A stretch of 46,040 bases of DNA from an uncultured Lachnospiraceae bacterium (GTDB lineage Bacteria; Bacillota; Clostridia; Lachnospirales; Lachnospiraceae): positions 1-46,040 of the forward strand of contig CANRIM010000018.1 in NCBI GenBank assembly GCA_947630695.1, in the 5' to 3' direction. Below, in pieces: positions 17,690 through 25,292 of the stretch. The translations under genes were made by a program, and so were the position numbers. The number at the start of each line of letters is the position of its first letter. Position 1 is the first letter of the stretch. Under the pieces are notes generated by a model that did not search any database, was not told the origin of the DNA, and saw nothing but the letters and a program-made list of their open reading frames with translations.

Positions 17690-17807
17690 GAGTAAAGAAA
17701 CAGAAATACGAGATGAAAAACTGCCAAAAAAAATGGTGATTTTATGGAGAGCGTCGGAACGATACGGATGTTTTCCTATGTTTATAATTTATAAAAACAT
17801 TAAAAAA
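17690..17807. other. non-coding stretch between nrdD promoter and agcS terminator
   Basis: The gap 17567-17881 holds the nrdD leader, NrdR boxes, promoter and the agcS terminator. Within this middle part I see only A/T-rich sequence, with no convincing gene or site. Confidence 0.5.
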
Positions 17808-17842
17808 CATACCCTTTTTGCAGGATATACAAAAAGGGTATG
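17802..17842 (-). terminator. intrinsic terminator of the glycine/alanine symporter gene
   Basis: A 12-base perfect stem, CATACCCTTTTT (17808-17819) with AAAAAGGGTATG (17831-17842), around an 11-base loop. On the minus strand it is followed by a T-run (complement of 17802-17807). Confidence 0.88.
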
Positions 17843-17881
17843 CGTGGAAAGTGATTTTTATATTTGATCTGTTTTCTGCAA

Positions 17882-19363
17882 TCAGTCTTCTTCCAGATCT
17901 GCTTCTGCTTCCGCCTGGATCTCTTTGAAGTGGGAAAGCATGGGCGCGACGTCCTTCTTGCCTTTCAGCCGGCGGTCTGTGTAGTTTTTGGTGAGCTTCA
18001 TGACCAGCGGCGCCAGGGCAAGGACGCCGATCAAGTTGGGTACCATCATCAGACCGTTGAAGGTATCCGAAATGTTCCAGGGCAGAGATACATTGGTCAG
18101 AACCGAGCTGACAAAGATGACGGCAACGAAGACGATCTTGTACGCAACCGCGGACTTATCGCCGAACAGGTAGGACCAGCTGCGGGTTCCGTAGTAGCTC
18201 CAGCCGAGGATCGTGGAGAAGGCGAAGAACAGCAGCGCAACCGCCACGAACATGCTGCCGAAGGAACCGAAGGAGGTGCCGAAAGCGGAAGCAACCAGCG
18301 TGTTGCTGTCTACATTTTCAAAAGCAGCGGCCAGCATACCGGTCTTCAGGTCGATGGTACCGGTGCACAGTACAACTAGTGCTGTGATGGTACAGATGAT
18401 AATGGTATCAAAGAATACTTCGAAGATACCCCAGAGGCCCTGCTTTACCGGCTCCTTGACATTGGAAGCGGAATGTACCATAACCGAAGAACCCAGACCG
18501 GCTTCATTGGAGAAGATACCGCGCTTGAAGCCCTGCTGGATCGCAATACCCACCGCACCGCCGGCAGCGCCGCGGGCCGTAAATGCAAATTTGAAGATGG
18601 CGCCGAAAACGGAACCGATGGTGCCGATATGCATGAAAATAACAACCAGCGCGCCGATGACATAGATGACTGCCATAAAGGGAACGATTTTTTCCGCAAC
18701 CGCCGCGATTCGCTTAATGCCGCCGATGATAACCAGGGCCGCAACCGCGGTGATTACCAGACCGGTGACCCAGCGGGGAATGTTGAAGGCTGCCTGCATG
18801 TTGCCGGAAATGGTATTGGCCTGCGCCAGGTTGCCGATACCGAAGGAAGCCAGCACTGCAAAGCAGGAGAACAGAATGGCCAGTACACGGCCGATGACCT
18901 TACAGTTCTTCCTGCCGCCCAGGCCGTCCTGCAGGTAGTACATGGCGCCGCCGGCCCACTGGCCTTTGCTGTCTTTGCGGCGGAAGTAGATACCCAGGAT
19001 ATTTTCGGAGTAGTTGGTCATCATACCGAAAAATGCGGAAAGCCACATCCAGAAGACCGCGCCTGCGCCGCCGACGGCAATGGCGCCTGCCACGCCCGCG
19101 ATGTTGCCGGTACCCACCGTTGCGGCCAGCGCCGTACACAGCGCCTGAAACTGGGAAATGGACGCGCTGTCTTTGGTATGTCCGGAAATTCTCCGGTCAA
19201 AAATGCTTCCGATGGTTTTCTTCATCCAGTGACCGAAGTGGGTAATCTGGAAGAACTTTGTCAGGGAGGTCATGATGATGCCGGTACCCAGCAGCAGCAC
19301 GATACCGAACCAGCCCCAGATAAAGCCGTTCAGATCTTCAGCGATAAAGTTCAGAAATCTCAT
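17882..19363 (-). CDS. sodium:alanine/glycine symporter (AgcS family)
   Basis: Imports glycine or alanine with sodium across the cytoplasmic membrane. 493 residues, normal length, about eleven hydrophobic segments. Family hallmarks are ALAATVGTGNIAGVAGAIAV near residue 90, GGAMYYLQDGLG, GIQQGFKRGIFSNEAGLGS (seen as AIQQGFKRGIFSNEAGLGSS) and FAFSTILGWSYYGTR. I start at ATG 19363 with a strong AGGAGGA upstream. An in-frame extension to 19669 runs through the riboswitch and is not coding. The C-terminal 40 residues are charged and cytoplasmic. The tandem glycine riboswitch upstream argues that glycine is the main substrate, either taken up or exported when in excess. Confidence 0.93.
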   Translation of the reverse strand: MRFLNFIAEDLNGFIWGWFGIVLLLGTGIIMTSLTKFFQITHFGHWMKKTIGSIFDRRISGHTKDSASISQFQALCTALAATVGTGNIAGVAGAIAVGGAGAVFWMWLSAFFGMMTNYSENILGIYFRRKDSKGQWAGGAMYYLQDGLGGRKNCKVIGRVLAILFSCFAVLASFGIGNLAQANTISGNMQAAFNIPRWVTGLVITAVAALVIIGGIKRIAAVAEKIVPFMAVIYVIGALVVIFMHIGTIGSVFGAIFKFAFTARGAAGGAVGIAIQQGFKRGIFSNEAGLGSSVMVHSASNVKEPVKQGLWGIFEVFFDTIIICTITALVVLCTGTIDLKTGMLAAAFENVDSNTLVASAFGTSFGSFGSMFVAVALLFFAFSTILGWSYYGTRSWSYLFGDKSAVAYKIVFVAVIFVSSVLTNVSLPWNISDTFNGLMMVPNLIGVLALAPLVMKLTKNYTDRRLKGKKDVAPMLSHFKEIQAEAEADLEED

Positions 19364-19395
19364 AGAATCGTTCCTCCTGTAAAATAAAGTGCCAG

Positions 19396-19436
19396 CAAAA
19401 AAGAAAAGCGGCCGGAGACGAAAGACCTCTGACCGC
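19396..19436 (-). terminator. riboswitch expression-platform terminator
   Basis: On the minus strand a GC-rich hairpin (19436-19408; GCGGTC and GAGG pairing with CTCC and GGCCGC) is followed by a T-rich tract (19407-19396). It lies between the glycine aptamers and the symporter start codon, where a transcription-control terminator is expected. Confidence 0.75.
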
Positions 19437-19482
19437 AAAATAACAAATCGGCATTCATAATATAATAATGAATGAATCCAAG

Positions 19483-19675
19483 CTCTGTCCTTTTGCCTGA
19501 GAGATTGAATGCGGCGGCACGCGCCGTACATCTTGCCCCTTCGGCACCCGCAAAATACGGGCTTCTCCAGAGTGTCATCAAGACACAGTCTTTTCCGGCG
19601 GATGCCGGAGCCTGAGAGTGTTACTCCTTCGGCGGAACAGGTCGCTTTCCTGTGCCTGTCAGCTGACACATATAT
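19483..19675 (-). promoter_or_regulatory. tandem glycine riboswitch (gcvT type)
   Basis: Read on the minus strand, two glycine aptamers follow each other. The first contains GCCGAAGGAGTAA, CTCAGG and GGAAAAGACTG. After a short linker the second begins CTCTGGAGA and contains GCCGAAGGGGCAA and CTCTCAGGCAAAAGGACAGAG-type closing sequence. These are the conserved core elements of the family, in the right order and spacing. The terminator that follows and the symporter gene make it a transcriptional sensor of glycine. The exact outer ends are approximate. Confidence 0.92.
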
Positions 19676-19687
19676 GAAATTAGAAAA

Positions 19688-19716
19688 AAGATAGCATGAA
19701 CCGCGGGAAATGTCAA
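19688..19716 (-). promoter_or_regulatory. promoter of the glycine riboswitch-symporter transcript
   Basis: On the minus strand: perfect TTGACA (19716-19711), 17-base spacer ending in TGC, TATCTT (19693-19688). This is a strong sigma-A promoter with an extended -10 TG. It starts the transcript just before the first aptamer. Confidence 0.8.
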
Positions 19717-19731
19717 GAAAACTGCGGCAAA

Positions 19732-21561
19732 TTATGCTTTGTTTTTCATCGCTGCCCGTTTCCGCTGGGTGGGATCCAGTATTTTTTTACGGATCCGCAG
19801 ATTTTTCGGCGTCACTTCCAGCAATTCGTCGGTGTTAATGATTTCCATACACTGTTCCAAGCTTAAAACTCTGGGCGGAACCAGCCGGAGCGCATCATCG
19901 GAACCGGCGGCCCGGGTGTTGGTCAGCTGTTTGCGTTTGCAGACATTGACTTCGATATCCTCGGCTTTGGGATTTAAGCCCACCACCATGCCGGCATATA
20001 CCTTTTCGCCGGGACCGATGAGCAGGGGGCCCCGTTCCTGGGCGTTGAACAGGCCGTAGGTCACGGATTCCCCGGTTTCATAGGCGATGAGGGAACCTGT
20101 GCTGCGGTACTGGATGTCGCCCTTGTAGGGGGCGTAGCCCTGAAAGATGGTATTGATGACGCCGGTGCCTTTGGTATCGGTCAGAAATTCGTCCCGGTAT
20201 CCGATGAGCCCCCGGGAGGGGATCAGAAATTCCAGACGGGTGGAGCCGCTGCCGGAAATGCTCATGCCCTGCAGCTCGCCTTTTCTGCGGCTGAGTTTTT
20301 CAATGACCGTGCCGGAGTAGGTTTCCTCCACGTCCACGTAAGCCAGTTCCATGGGCTCCAGTTTGTGCCCTTTTTCATCCTGATGGTAAAGTACCTCCGC
20401 CTTGCTGACCGCGAATTCATAGCCTTCCCGGCGCATATTCTCAATCAGTACGGACAGGTGCAGCTCTCCCCGGCCGCTGACCTTGAAGCTTTCGGTAGTA
20501 TCGGTTTCCTCGACGCGGAGAGACACGTCGGTGTTGAGCTCACGGAACAGGCGGTCCCGCAGATGCCGGGATGTTACATATTTGCCCTCCGTGCCTGCGA
20601 AAGGACTGTCATTGACAATAAAATACATGGCAATGGTGGGCTCGGAAATTTTCTGAAAGGGAATCGGCGCATAATGTTCCGGATCGCAGATCGTATCGCC
20701 GATGTGAATGGACGGAATACCCGAAATCGCCACGATGGAGCCGATGGTGGCGTGCATGACCTCGGTTTTCTGCAGTCCCGAAAATTCATAAAGCCGGGAA
20801 ACTTTGACCCGTTCCCGTTTTTCCGGCAAATGGGAATTGGTGAGCATCACCTCGTCCCCGACGGAAAGGGTGCCGTTTTCAATCTTGCCGATGCCGATCC
20901 GGCCCACGTAATCATTATAATCGATGGTACTGATCAGCACCTGTGTGGGGGCATCCGGATCGCCTTCCGGCGCCGGAATATGCTGGATAATGGTTTCAAA
21001 CAGCGGCACCATATTGACAGGTTCTTCGTTTAAATCAGTGGTGGCGTAACCGGCCTTGGCCGATGCATAGACGAAGGGGCAGTCCAGCTGCGCATCGGAG
21101 GCGTTTAAGTCCAGCAGCAGCTCCAGCACTTCATCTACCACTTCTTCGCAGCGGGCTTCCGGCTTGTCCATTTTGTTGATGCAGACGATAATGGGCAGGT
21201 CCAGCTCCAGCGCTTTGCCCAGCACGAAGCGGGTCTGGGGCATGGCGCCTTCGTAAGCGTCCACTACCAGGATAACGCCGTTGACCATTTTCAGGACACG
21301 TTCCACTTCGCCGCCGAAATCGGCATGGCCGGGGGTATCTACAATATTGATCTTAATGTCTTTATAGCAAACCGCGGTGTTCTTGGAAAGAATGGTGATG
21401 CCGCGCTCCCGTTCAATATCATTGGAGTCCATGACACGCTCCATGACTTCCTGATTTGCGCGGAACACGCCGCTTTGTTTTAAGAGTTCGTCCACCAGCG
21501 TGGTTTTGCCGTGATCAACGTGGGCGATGATCGCGACATTGCGGATATCTTCTCGTTTCAT
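19732..21561 (-). CDS. typA: ribosome-binding GTPase TypA/BipA
   Basis: Translational GTPase related to EF-G that binds the ribosome and aids 50S assembly and stress adaptation. 609 residues, typical. The G1 motif AHVDHGKT is at residues 13-20; the effector loop RERGITI, G3 DTPGHADFGGEVER and G4 NKMDKPEAR follow. The C-terminal half carries ADSR-type EF-G domain III/V segments (VSGRGELHLSVLIENMRREG) and the BipA-specific tail with ARAAGSDDA-like sequence (NTRAAGSDDALRL). ATG 21561 follows AAAGGTAAG. The gene has its own promoter. No clear terminator separates it from the riboswitch transcript 16 bases downstream, so read-through into the symporter unit is possible. Confidence 0.97.
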   Translation of the reverse strand: MKREDIRNVAIIAHVDHGKTTLVDELLKQSGVFRANQEVMERVMDSNDIERERGITILSKNTAVCYKDIKINIVDTPGHADFGGEVERVLKMVNGVILVVDAYEGAMPQTRFVLGKALELDLPIIVCINKMDKPEARCEEVVDEVLELLLDLNASDAQLDCPFVYASAKAGYATTDLNEEPVNMVPLFETIIQHIPAPEGDPDAPTQVLISTIDYNDYVGRIGIGKIENGTLSVGDEVMLTNSHLPEKRERVKVSRLYEFSGLQKTEVMHATIGSIVAISGIPSIHIGDTICDPEHYAPIPFQKISEPTIAMYFIVNDSPFAGTEGKYVTSRHLRDRLFRELNTDVSLRVEETDTTESFKVSGRGELHLSVLIENMRREGYEFAVSKAEVLYHQDEKGHKLEPMELAYVDVEETYSGTVIEKLSRRKGELQGMSISGSGSTRLEFLIPSRGLIGYRDEFLTDTKGTGVINTIFQGYAPYKGDIQYRSTGSLIAYETGESVTYGLFNAQERGPLLIGPGEKVYAGMVVGLNPKAEDIEVNVCKRKQLTNTRAAGSDDALRLVPPRVLSLEQCMEIINTDELLEVTPKNLRIRKKILDPTQRKRAAMKNKA

Positions 21562-21588
21562 TTGTCTTACCTTTCTTATTTTGCTGAC

Positions 21589-21604
21589 GGCGGGACGCCC
21601 CGCC
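21589..21604 (-). other. GC-rich hairpin in the typA leader
   Basis: GGCGGG (21589-21594) and CCCGCC (21599-21604) with a 4-base loop form a stable stem 28 bases before the typA start. There is no T-run, so it is a leader structure and not a terminator. Such GTPases help at low temperature, and a leader stem could act there, but this is only a guess. Confidence 0.45.
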
Positions 21605-21622
21605 AAAAAGCACTATTTAGAT

Positions 21623-21650
21623 AGTGTACCACATTTGTTTTAGAATACAA
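21623..21650 (-). promoter_or_regulatory. probable promoter for typA
   Basis: On the minus strand: TTGTAT (21650-21645), 16-base spacer, TACACT (21628-21623). A 6-base inverted repeat, CACTAT (21611-21616) with ATAGTG (21621-21626), overlaps the -10 and start region. Confidence 0.42.
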
Positions 21651-21735
21651 GCAGAAAAAAGAAGAAATTTGCCGCAGGAAACCGTCGAAATAATGCGACG
21701 GATTTTTGGTCTATACCACAGGACGGCGGCATATA

Positions 21736-21802
21736 CATAAGTTGTAGATAAAAAATGAATGCGGAGGACCCGTTTTTTTCAAATGGGTTTCGACAACTTA
21801 TG
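21736..21802 (+). promoter_or_regulatory. structured leader upstream of the SSB-like gene
   Basis: A perfect 10-base outer inverted repeat (CATAAGTTGT 21736-21745, ACAACTTATG 21793-21802) encloses an inner hairpin (ACCCGTTT 21768-21775, AAATGGGT 21781-21788, one G-T pair). It ends a few bases before the GGAAGGAG ribosome binding site of the next gene. It could be a protein-binding RNA, an autoregulatory operator, or a thermo- or ligand-sensitive leader; I do not recognise a known family. Confidence 0.5.
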
Positions 21803-21822
21803 AGAAGGAAGGAGTTACTATT

Positions 21823-22458
21823 ATGATGATCGATAAAGTGATCGAAAATAACCAGGTTGCAATGATTGGAACCATAACCGCGCCGTTTCGGTTCAGCTAT
21901 GAAATCTTCGGGGAGGGATTTTATATGACGGAAATCGAGGTACGGCGGCTCAGTGAATCTACGGATATCATTCCACTGATGGTTTCGGACCGGCTGATGG
22001 ACGTAACGGAGGATTACACCGGTTCGATGATCAAGGTTATGGGCCAGTTCAGATCGTATAACAGACATGAGGAAAAAAGGAACCGGCTGGTTTTAAGTGT
22101 TTTTGCCCGGGAGGTGGAATTTGCGGAAGAGGAGGAACCGCTGGTGAAGACCAACCAGATTTTTCTGGACGGCTACGTCTGTAAACCGCCGGTGTATCGG
22201 AAGACGCCGCTGGGCAGAGAAATCGCGGATCTTTTGATTGCCGTCAACCGGCCTTACGGGAAAAGCGATTATATTCCCTGTATCTGCTGGGGCAGGAACG
22301 CCCGGTTTGCCTCCGGCTTTGAGGTGGGGACCCATACCCAGATCTGGGGCAGGATCCAGAGCAGGGAATACATAAAAAAACTCAGTGAGGAGGAACAGGA
22401 AAAAAGAGTCGCCTATGAAGTCTCCGTCAGCAAGCTGGAGGCGCTGGAAATAGATTGA
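21823..22458 (+). CDS. single-stranded DNA-binding-like protein with two OB-type halves
   Basis: A 211-residue cytoplasmic protein. Two halves of similar layout can be seen. Residues ~9-100 begin NNQVAMIGTITAPFRFSYEI, and residues ~110-205 begin NQIFLDGYVCKPPVYRKTPLGREIADLLIAVNRPYG. The second closely resembles the SSB pattern (LxGxxxxxPxxxxTxxGxxxxxxxxAVNR) with the following IPCICWGRNARFA. The C terminus SKLEALEID lacks the DDDIPF-type tail by which standard SSB recruits partners. It therefore does not look like the replicative SSB; binding of single-stranded DNA or RNA is inferred. GGAAGGAG precedes the start. ATG 21826 is an equally possible start. It is a single-gene unit with a structured leader and a terminator. 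Confidence 0.72.
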   Translation: MMIDKVIENNQVAMIGTITAPFRFSYEIFGEGFYMTEIEVRRLSESTDIIPLMVSDRLMDVTEDYTGSMIKVMGQFRSYNRHEEKRNRLVLSVFAREVEFAEEEEPLVKTNQIFLDGYVCKPPVYRKTPLGREIADLLIAVNRPYGKSDYIPCICWGRNARFASGFEVGTHTQIWGRIQSREYIKKLSEEEQEKRVAYEVSVSKLEALEID

Positions 22459-22463
22459 ATCAA

Positions 22464-22506
22464 AAGCGCGTTTTGTCTTTTGCAGGCAGACGCGCTTCTT
22501 TTATTT
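22464..22506 (+). terminator. intrinsic terminator after the SSB-like gene
   Basis: AAGCGCGT (22464-22471) pairs with ACGCGCTT (22490-22497) around an 18-base loop that can pair further, followed by a T-rich tract (CTTTTATTT). Confidence 0.65.
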
Positions 22507-22564
22507 GACAAAGCGGGCAAATTTCGGCATACTGGAAGAAAAACAGATTAAAGGGGTGAAGCAG

Positions 22565-23320
22565 ATGGTAAAAATGATTATGCATGGCTGCAACGGACGG
22601 ATGGGACAGGTGATTTCTGCCCTTGCGGAAGACATGCAGGACATTGAAATTGTAGCCGGGGTGGACATTGCCGGAGGGCAGAAAAATGCGTACCCGGTGT
22701 TTGAAACGCTGGCGCAGGTGAATGTATCCGCGGATGTGGTGGTGGATTTCGCCAGTGCGGCGGCAGCGGACGGGCTGCTGGACGCCTGTATCGAAAAGAA
22801 GCTGCCGCTGGTTTTGTGTACCACGGGGCTTTCCGAGGCACAGCTGGAAAAGGTAAAAGCAGCTTCCACACAGATTCCGGTACTGCGCAGCGCCAATATG
22901 TCGCTGGGCATCAACATCATTGAGGATGTGCTGCGGAAAATATCCGGTTTCTTAAAAGAATCCGGTTTTGACATTGAAATTGTGGAAAAGCATCATAATC
23001 AGAAAAAGGACGCGCCCAGCGGCACGGCGCTGGCGCTGGCGGACGCTGTCAACGACGGACTGCAGGAGCGGCAGCCCTATGTGTTTGACCGCAGCGGCCG
23101 GCTGCAGGCCAGGCCGGAAAATGAAATCGGCATCAGCGCGGTGAGAGGCGGCAGTATCGTGGGCGAGCATGAGGTAATCTTTGCCGGAACGGACGAAGTC
23201 ATTACCATCAAACACACGGCCTATTCCAGAGCCATTTTCGCCAAGGGCGCCCTGTGCGCCGCGGTATTTCTGGCGTCGGCGGCGCCGGGCATGTATGATA
23301 TGGGAGATGTGATCAGGTAG
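22565..23320 (+). CDS. dapB: 4-hydroxy-tetrahydrodipicolinate reductase
   Basis: NAD(P)H-dependent step of lysine and diaminopimelate synthesis in the cytoplasm, needed for peptidoglycan cross-links. 251 residues, the normal size. The nucleotide-binding motif HGCNGRMGQ is at residues 6-14. The catalytic signature EKHHNQKKDAPSGTAL contains the paired histidines and the lysine. GIS.VRGGSIVGEHEV is the substrate-binding segment. ATG 22565 follows AAGGGGTGA; a longer frame from 22505 runs through the upstream terminator and is rejected. dapA and dapD are not adjacent. Confidence 0.96.
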   Translation: MVKMIMHGCNGRMGQVISALAEDMQDIEIVAGVDIAGGQKNAYPVFETLAQVNVSADVVVDFASAAAADGLLDACIEKKLPLVLCTTGLSEAQLEKVKAASTQIPVLRSANMSLGINIIEDVLRKISGFLKESGFDIEIVEKHHNQKKDAPSGTALALADAVNDGLQERQPYVFDRSGRLQARPENEIGISAVRGGSIVGEHEVIFAGTDEVITIKHTAYSRAIFAKGALCAAVFLASAAPGMYDMGDVIR

Positions 23321-23332
23321 TACAGACGCAGA

Positions 23333-23379
23333 CAGGGGAAGCGAAAGTCTTTTCGACAAATCGCTTCCCCTGTTTTTTT
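23333..23379 (+). terminator. intrinsic terminator after dapB
   Basis: A 12-base perfect stem CAGGGGAAGCGA (23333-23344) with TCGCTTCCCCTG (23361-23372), then seven T. It lies between convergent dapB and gpmI. Confidence 0.92.
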
Positions 23380-23404
23380 GAGCAAATATTTATTGTACGG
23401 AAAA

Positions 23405-25057
23405 TCAATCAAATGTAATCAGCGATTCGCACCACATTTCCGGGGCTTCGTAGCCCAGGAGATTGACTGCGGTGGCTGCTACATTGGCAAGGCCGAAGCT
23501 GCCTTCGTCGGCTTTGAGCCTGCAGCCGGTGCCCGCCGCATCGTAGACGATAAAGGGCACGCGGTTTAAGGAATGGCTGGTTTTGGCCTTCGGTTTGCCG
23601 TCTGCCGAATATTTCGGCGCTTTGGTCTTTTTGTCCAGCTCGTACATTTCGTCAGCGTTGCCGTGGTCGGCAGTAATCAGCGCAACGCCGTGGAGTTCGT
23701 CGATGACATCCAAAATCCGGCGCAGCTGCAGATCCATGGCTTCCAGACCGCAGCGGGTCGCTTCATAATTGCCGGTGTGTCCTACCATATCGCCGTTGGG
23801 AAAATTGACGCGGAAGCAGTCATATTTCCCGGAGCGCAGCGCTTCAATCAATGCATCTGTAATCTCGGCGCATTTCATCCAGGGACGCTGTTCGAAGGGC
23901 ACTACGTCGGAGGGAATCTCCACATAGGTTTCCAGCGTCTCGCTGAATTTTCCGCTGCGGTTGCCGTTCCAGAAGTAGGTTACATGACCGTATTTCTGTG
24001 TTTCGGAGATGGCATAGGATCGGATGCCGGTGGCGGCAAGATATTCGCCCATGGTATTGGAAATTTCCGGCGGGGAAACGAGATAATTTTTCGGAATATG
24101 CAGGTCGCCGTCATATTCCAGCATACCGGCATAGACGACTTCCGGTACAAATTTCCGGTCAAATTTGTCAAAGTCCGGACCGCCTTCAAAGGCGCGGGAG
24201 ATTTCCAGCGCACGGTCTCCCCGGAAGTTATAGAAAATCACGCTGTCGCCGTCTTTGATCTTTCCGACGGGTTCGCCGTTTTCGGCGATGACAAAGGCGG
24301 GCAGATCCTGATCGAGGACAGGGGCTTCCGCCCGGTAGGTTTCGATGGCTTCCTGCGCCGATGCAAACTGTCTGCCTTCGCCAAGGACGTGGCACTGCCA
24401 GCCCCGCTCCACCATGGACCAGTTGGCTTCATAGCGATCCATCGTAATGTTCATACGGCCGCCGCCGGATGCGATTTTGATGTCAAAGGTATCATCGCGA
24501 AGGCCGCCGATAAAGTCCTCAAAAGGAAGGACATATTCCAGCGCGGAGGTTTCCCCTACGTCTCTGCCGTCCAGCAGCGTGTGAATGCGTACACGGCGGA
24601 TGCCTTCTTCTTTTGCGCGAACGATCATCGCTTTCAGATGGTCGATGTGGGAATGTACATTTCCATCGGAAAACAGGCCGAGGAAATGCAGCGTGCCGTC
24701 ATGATCTTTGACGTTGGCCACCACACGCTGCCAGGTGTCGGAAGCAAACAGTTTGCCGGATTCGATGGACTGGGTCACCAGTTTGGCCCCCTGTGCGAAA
24801 ACCTGGCCGGAACCCAGCGCATTGTGGCCGACTTCGGAGTTGCCCATGTCGTCGTCCGTGGGCAGTCCGACTGCCACGCCGTGGGCGCGGAGGGTAACAT
24901 TGGGATAATCGGAAAGCAGCGCGTCCAGCGTGGGGGTGTAGCTTTCACTGACGGCGTTTCCGGGGCCTTTTGCGGTGAGTCCCACGCCGTCCATGACAAT
25001 GGTAAGTACGGGGCCTTTGACCCCGTCAAATTTTGCGTTCTTTTTCAATGCCTGCAT
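23405..25057 (-). CDS. gpmI: 2,3-bisphosphoglycerate-independent phosphoglycerate mutase
   Basis: Interconverts 3- and 2-phosphoglycerate in glycolysis using manganese ions. 550 residues, a little longer than the usual ~510. The alkaline-phosphatase-like core begins TIVMDGVGLT with the metal-binding aspartate 23. The catalytic serine 74 lies in DDDMGNSEVGHNALGSG. HSHIDHL, LLDGRDV, NFRGDRA, FPNGDMVGHTG and ITADHGNADEM are the other metal and substrate motifs, all intact. AAAGGA stands upstream of the ATG. It has its own promoter and is a single-gene unit. Confidence 0.96.
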   Translation of the reverse strand: MQALKKNAKFDGVKGPVLTIVMDGVGLTAKGPGNAVSESYTPTLDALLSDYPNVTLRAHGVAVGLPTDDDMGNSEVGHNALGSGQVFAQGAKLVTQSIESGKLFASDTWQRVVANVKDHDGTLHFLGLFSDGNVHSHIDHLKAMIVRAKEEGIRRVRIHTLLDGRDVGETSALEYVLPFEDFIGGLRDDTFDIKIASGGGRMNITMDRYEANWSMVERGWQCHVLGEGRQFASAQEAIETYRAEAPVLDQDLPAFVIAENGEPVGKIKDGDSVIFYNFRGDRALEISRAFEGGPDFDKFDRKFVPEVVYAGMLEYDGDLHIPKNYLVSPPEISNTMGEYLAATGIRSYAISETQKYGHVTYFWNGNRSGKFSETLETYVEIPSDVVPFEQRPWMKCAEITDALIEALRSGKYDCFRVNFPNGDMVGHTGNYEATRCGLEAMDLQLRRILDVIDELHGVALITADHGNADEMYELDKKTKAPKYSADGKPKAKTSHSLNRVPFIVYDAAGTGCRLKADEGSFGLANVAATAVNLLGYEAPEMWCESLITFD

Positions 25058-25124
25058 TGGTAAATATTCCTTTCATAGCCGCTTTGTGCGGTTGTTTTTT
25101 CCATGACCTGGAAAGTCTGGTTTC

Positions 25125-25152
25125 ATTATATAACACCCAGAACAAGTTGCAA
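25125..25152 (-). promoter_or_regulatory. promoter for gpmI
   Basis: On the minus strand: TTGCAA (25152-25147), 16-base spacer, perfect TATAAT (25130-25125). Confidence 0.6.
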
Positions 25153-25249
25153 GGGTTTTTTTACAGGTCGCCCTGCGGTTTTTGGAAAGAAAATATTCTG
25201 AAAAAATATTTTTTAAACTGCGGCGGCTATTTATGGCGGGAAATTCATG

Positions 25250-25258
25250 TGTTATAAT
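25250..25258 (+). promoter_or_regulatory. extended -10 promoter for the MutS-like/protease unit
   Basis: TGTTATAAT (25250-25258) fits TGnTATAAT perfectly and stands 34 bases before the first MutS-like start codon. The -35 region (TTTATG) is poor. Confidence 0.6.
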
Positions 25259-25292
25259 GTATGTAAATCATAGGAGAAAGGGGTGGACGCAT

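Noticed and set aside
17320-17870. 184-residue plus-strand frame over the nrdD start and promoter
   Set aside because: It crosses the NrdR boxes and the agcS terminator and lacks any protein pattern.
23573-25063. 496-residue open frame antisense to gpmI
   Set aside because: gpmI has all catalytic motifs on the other strand; the antisense frame has none.
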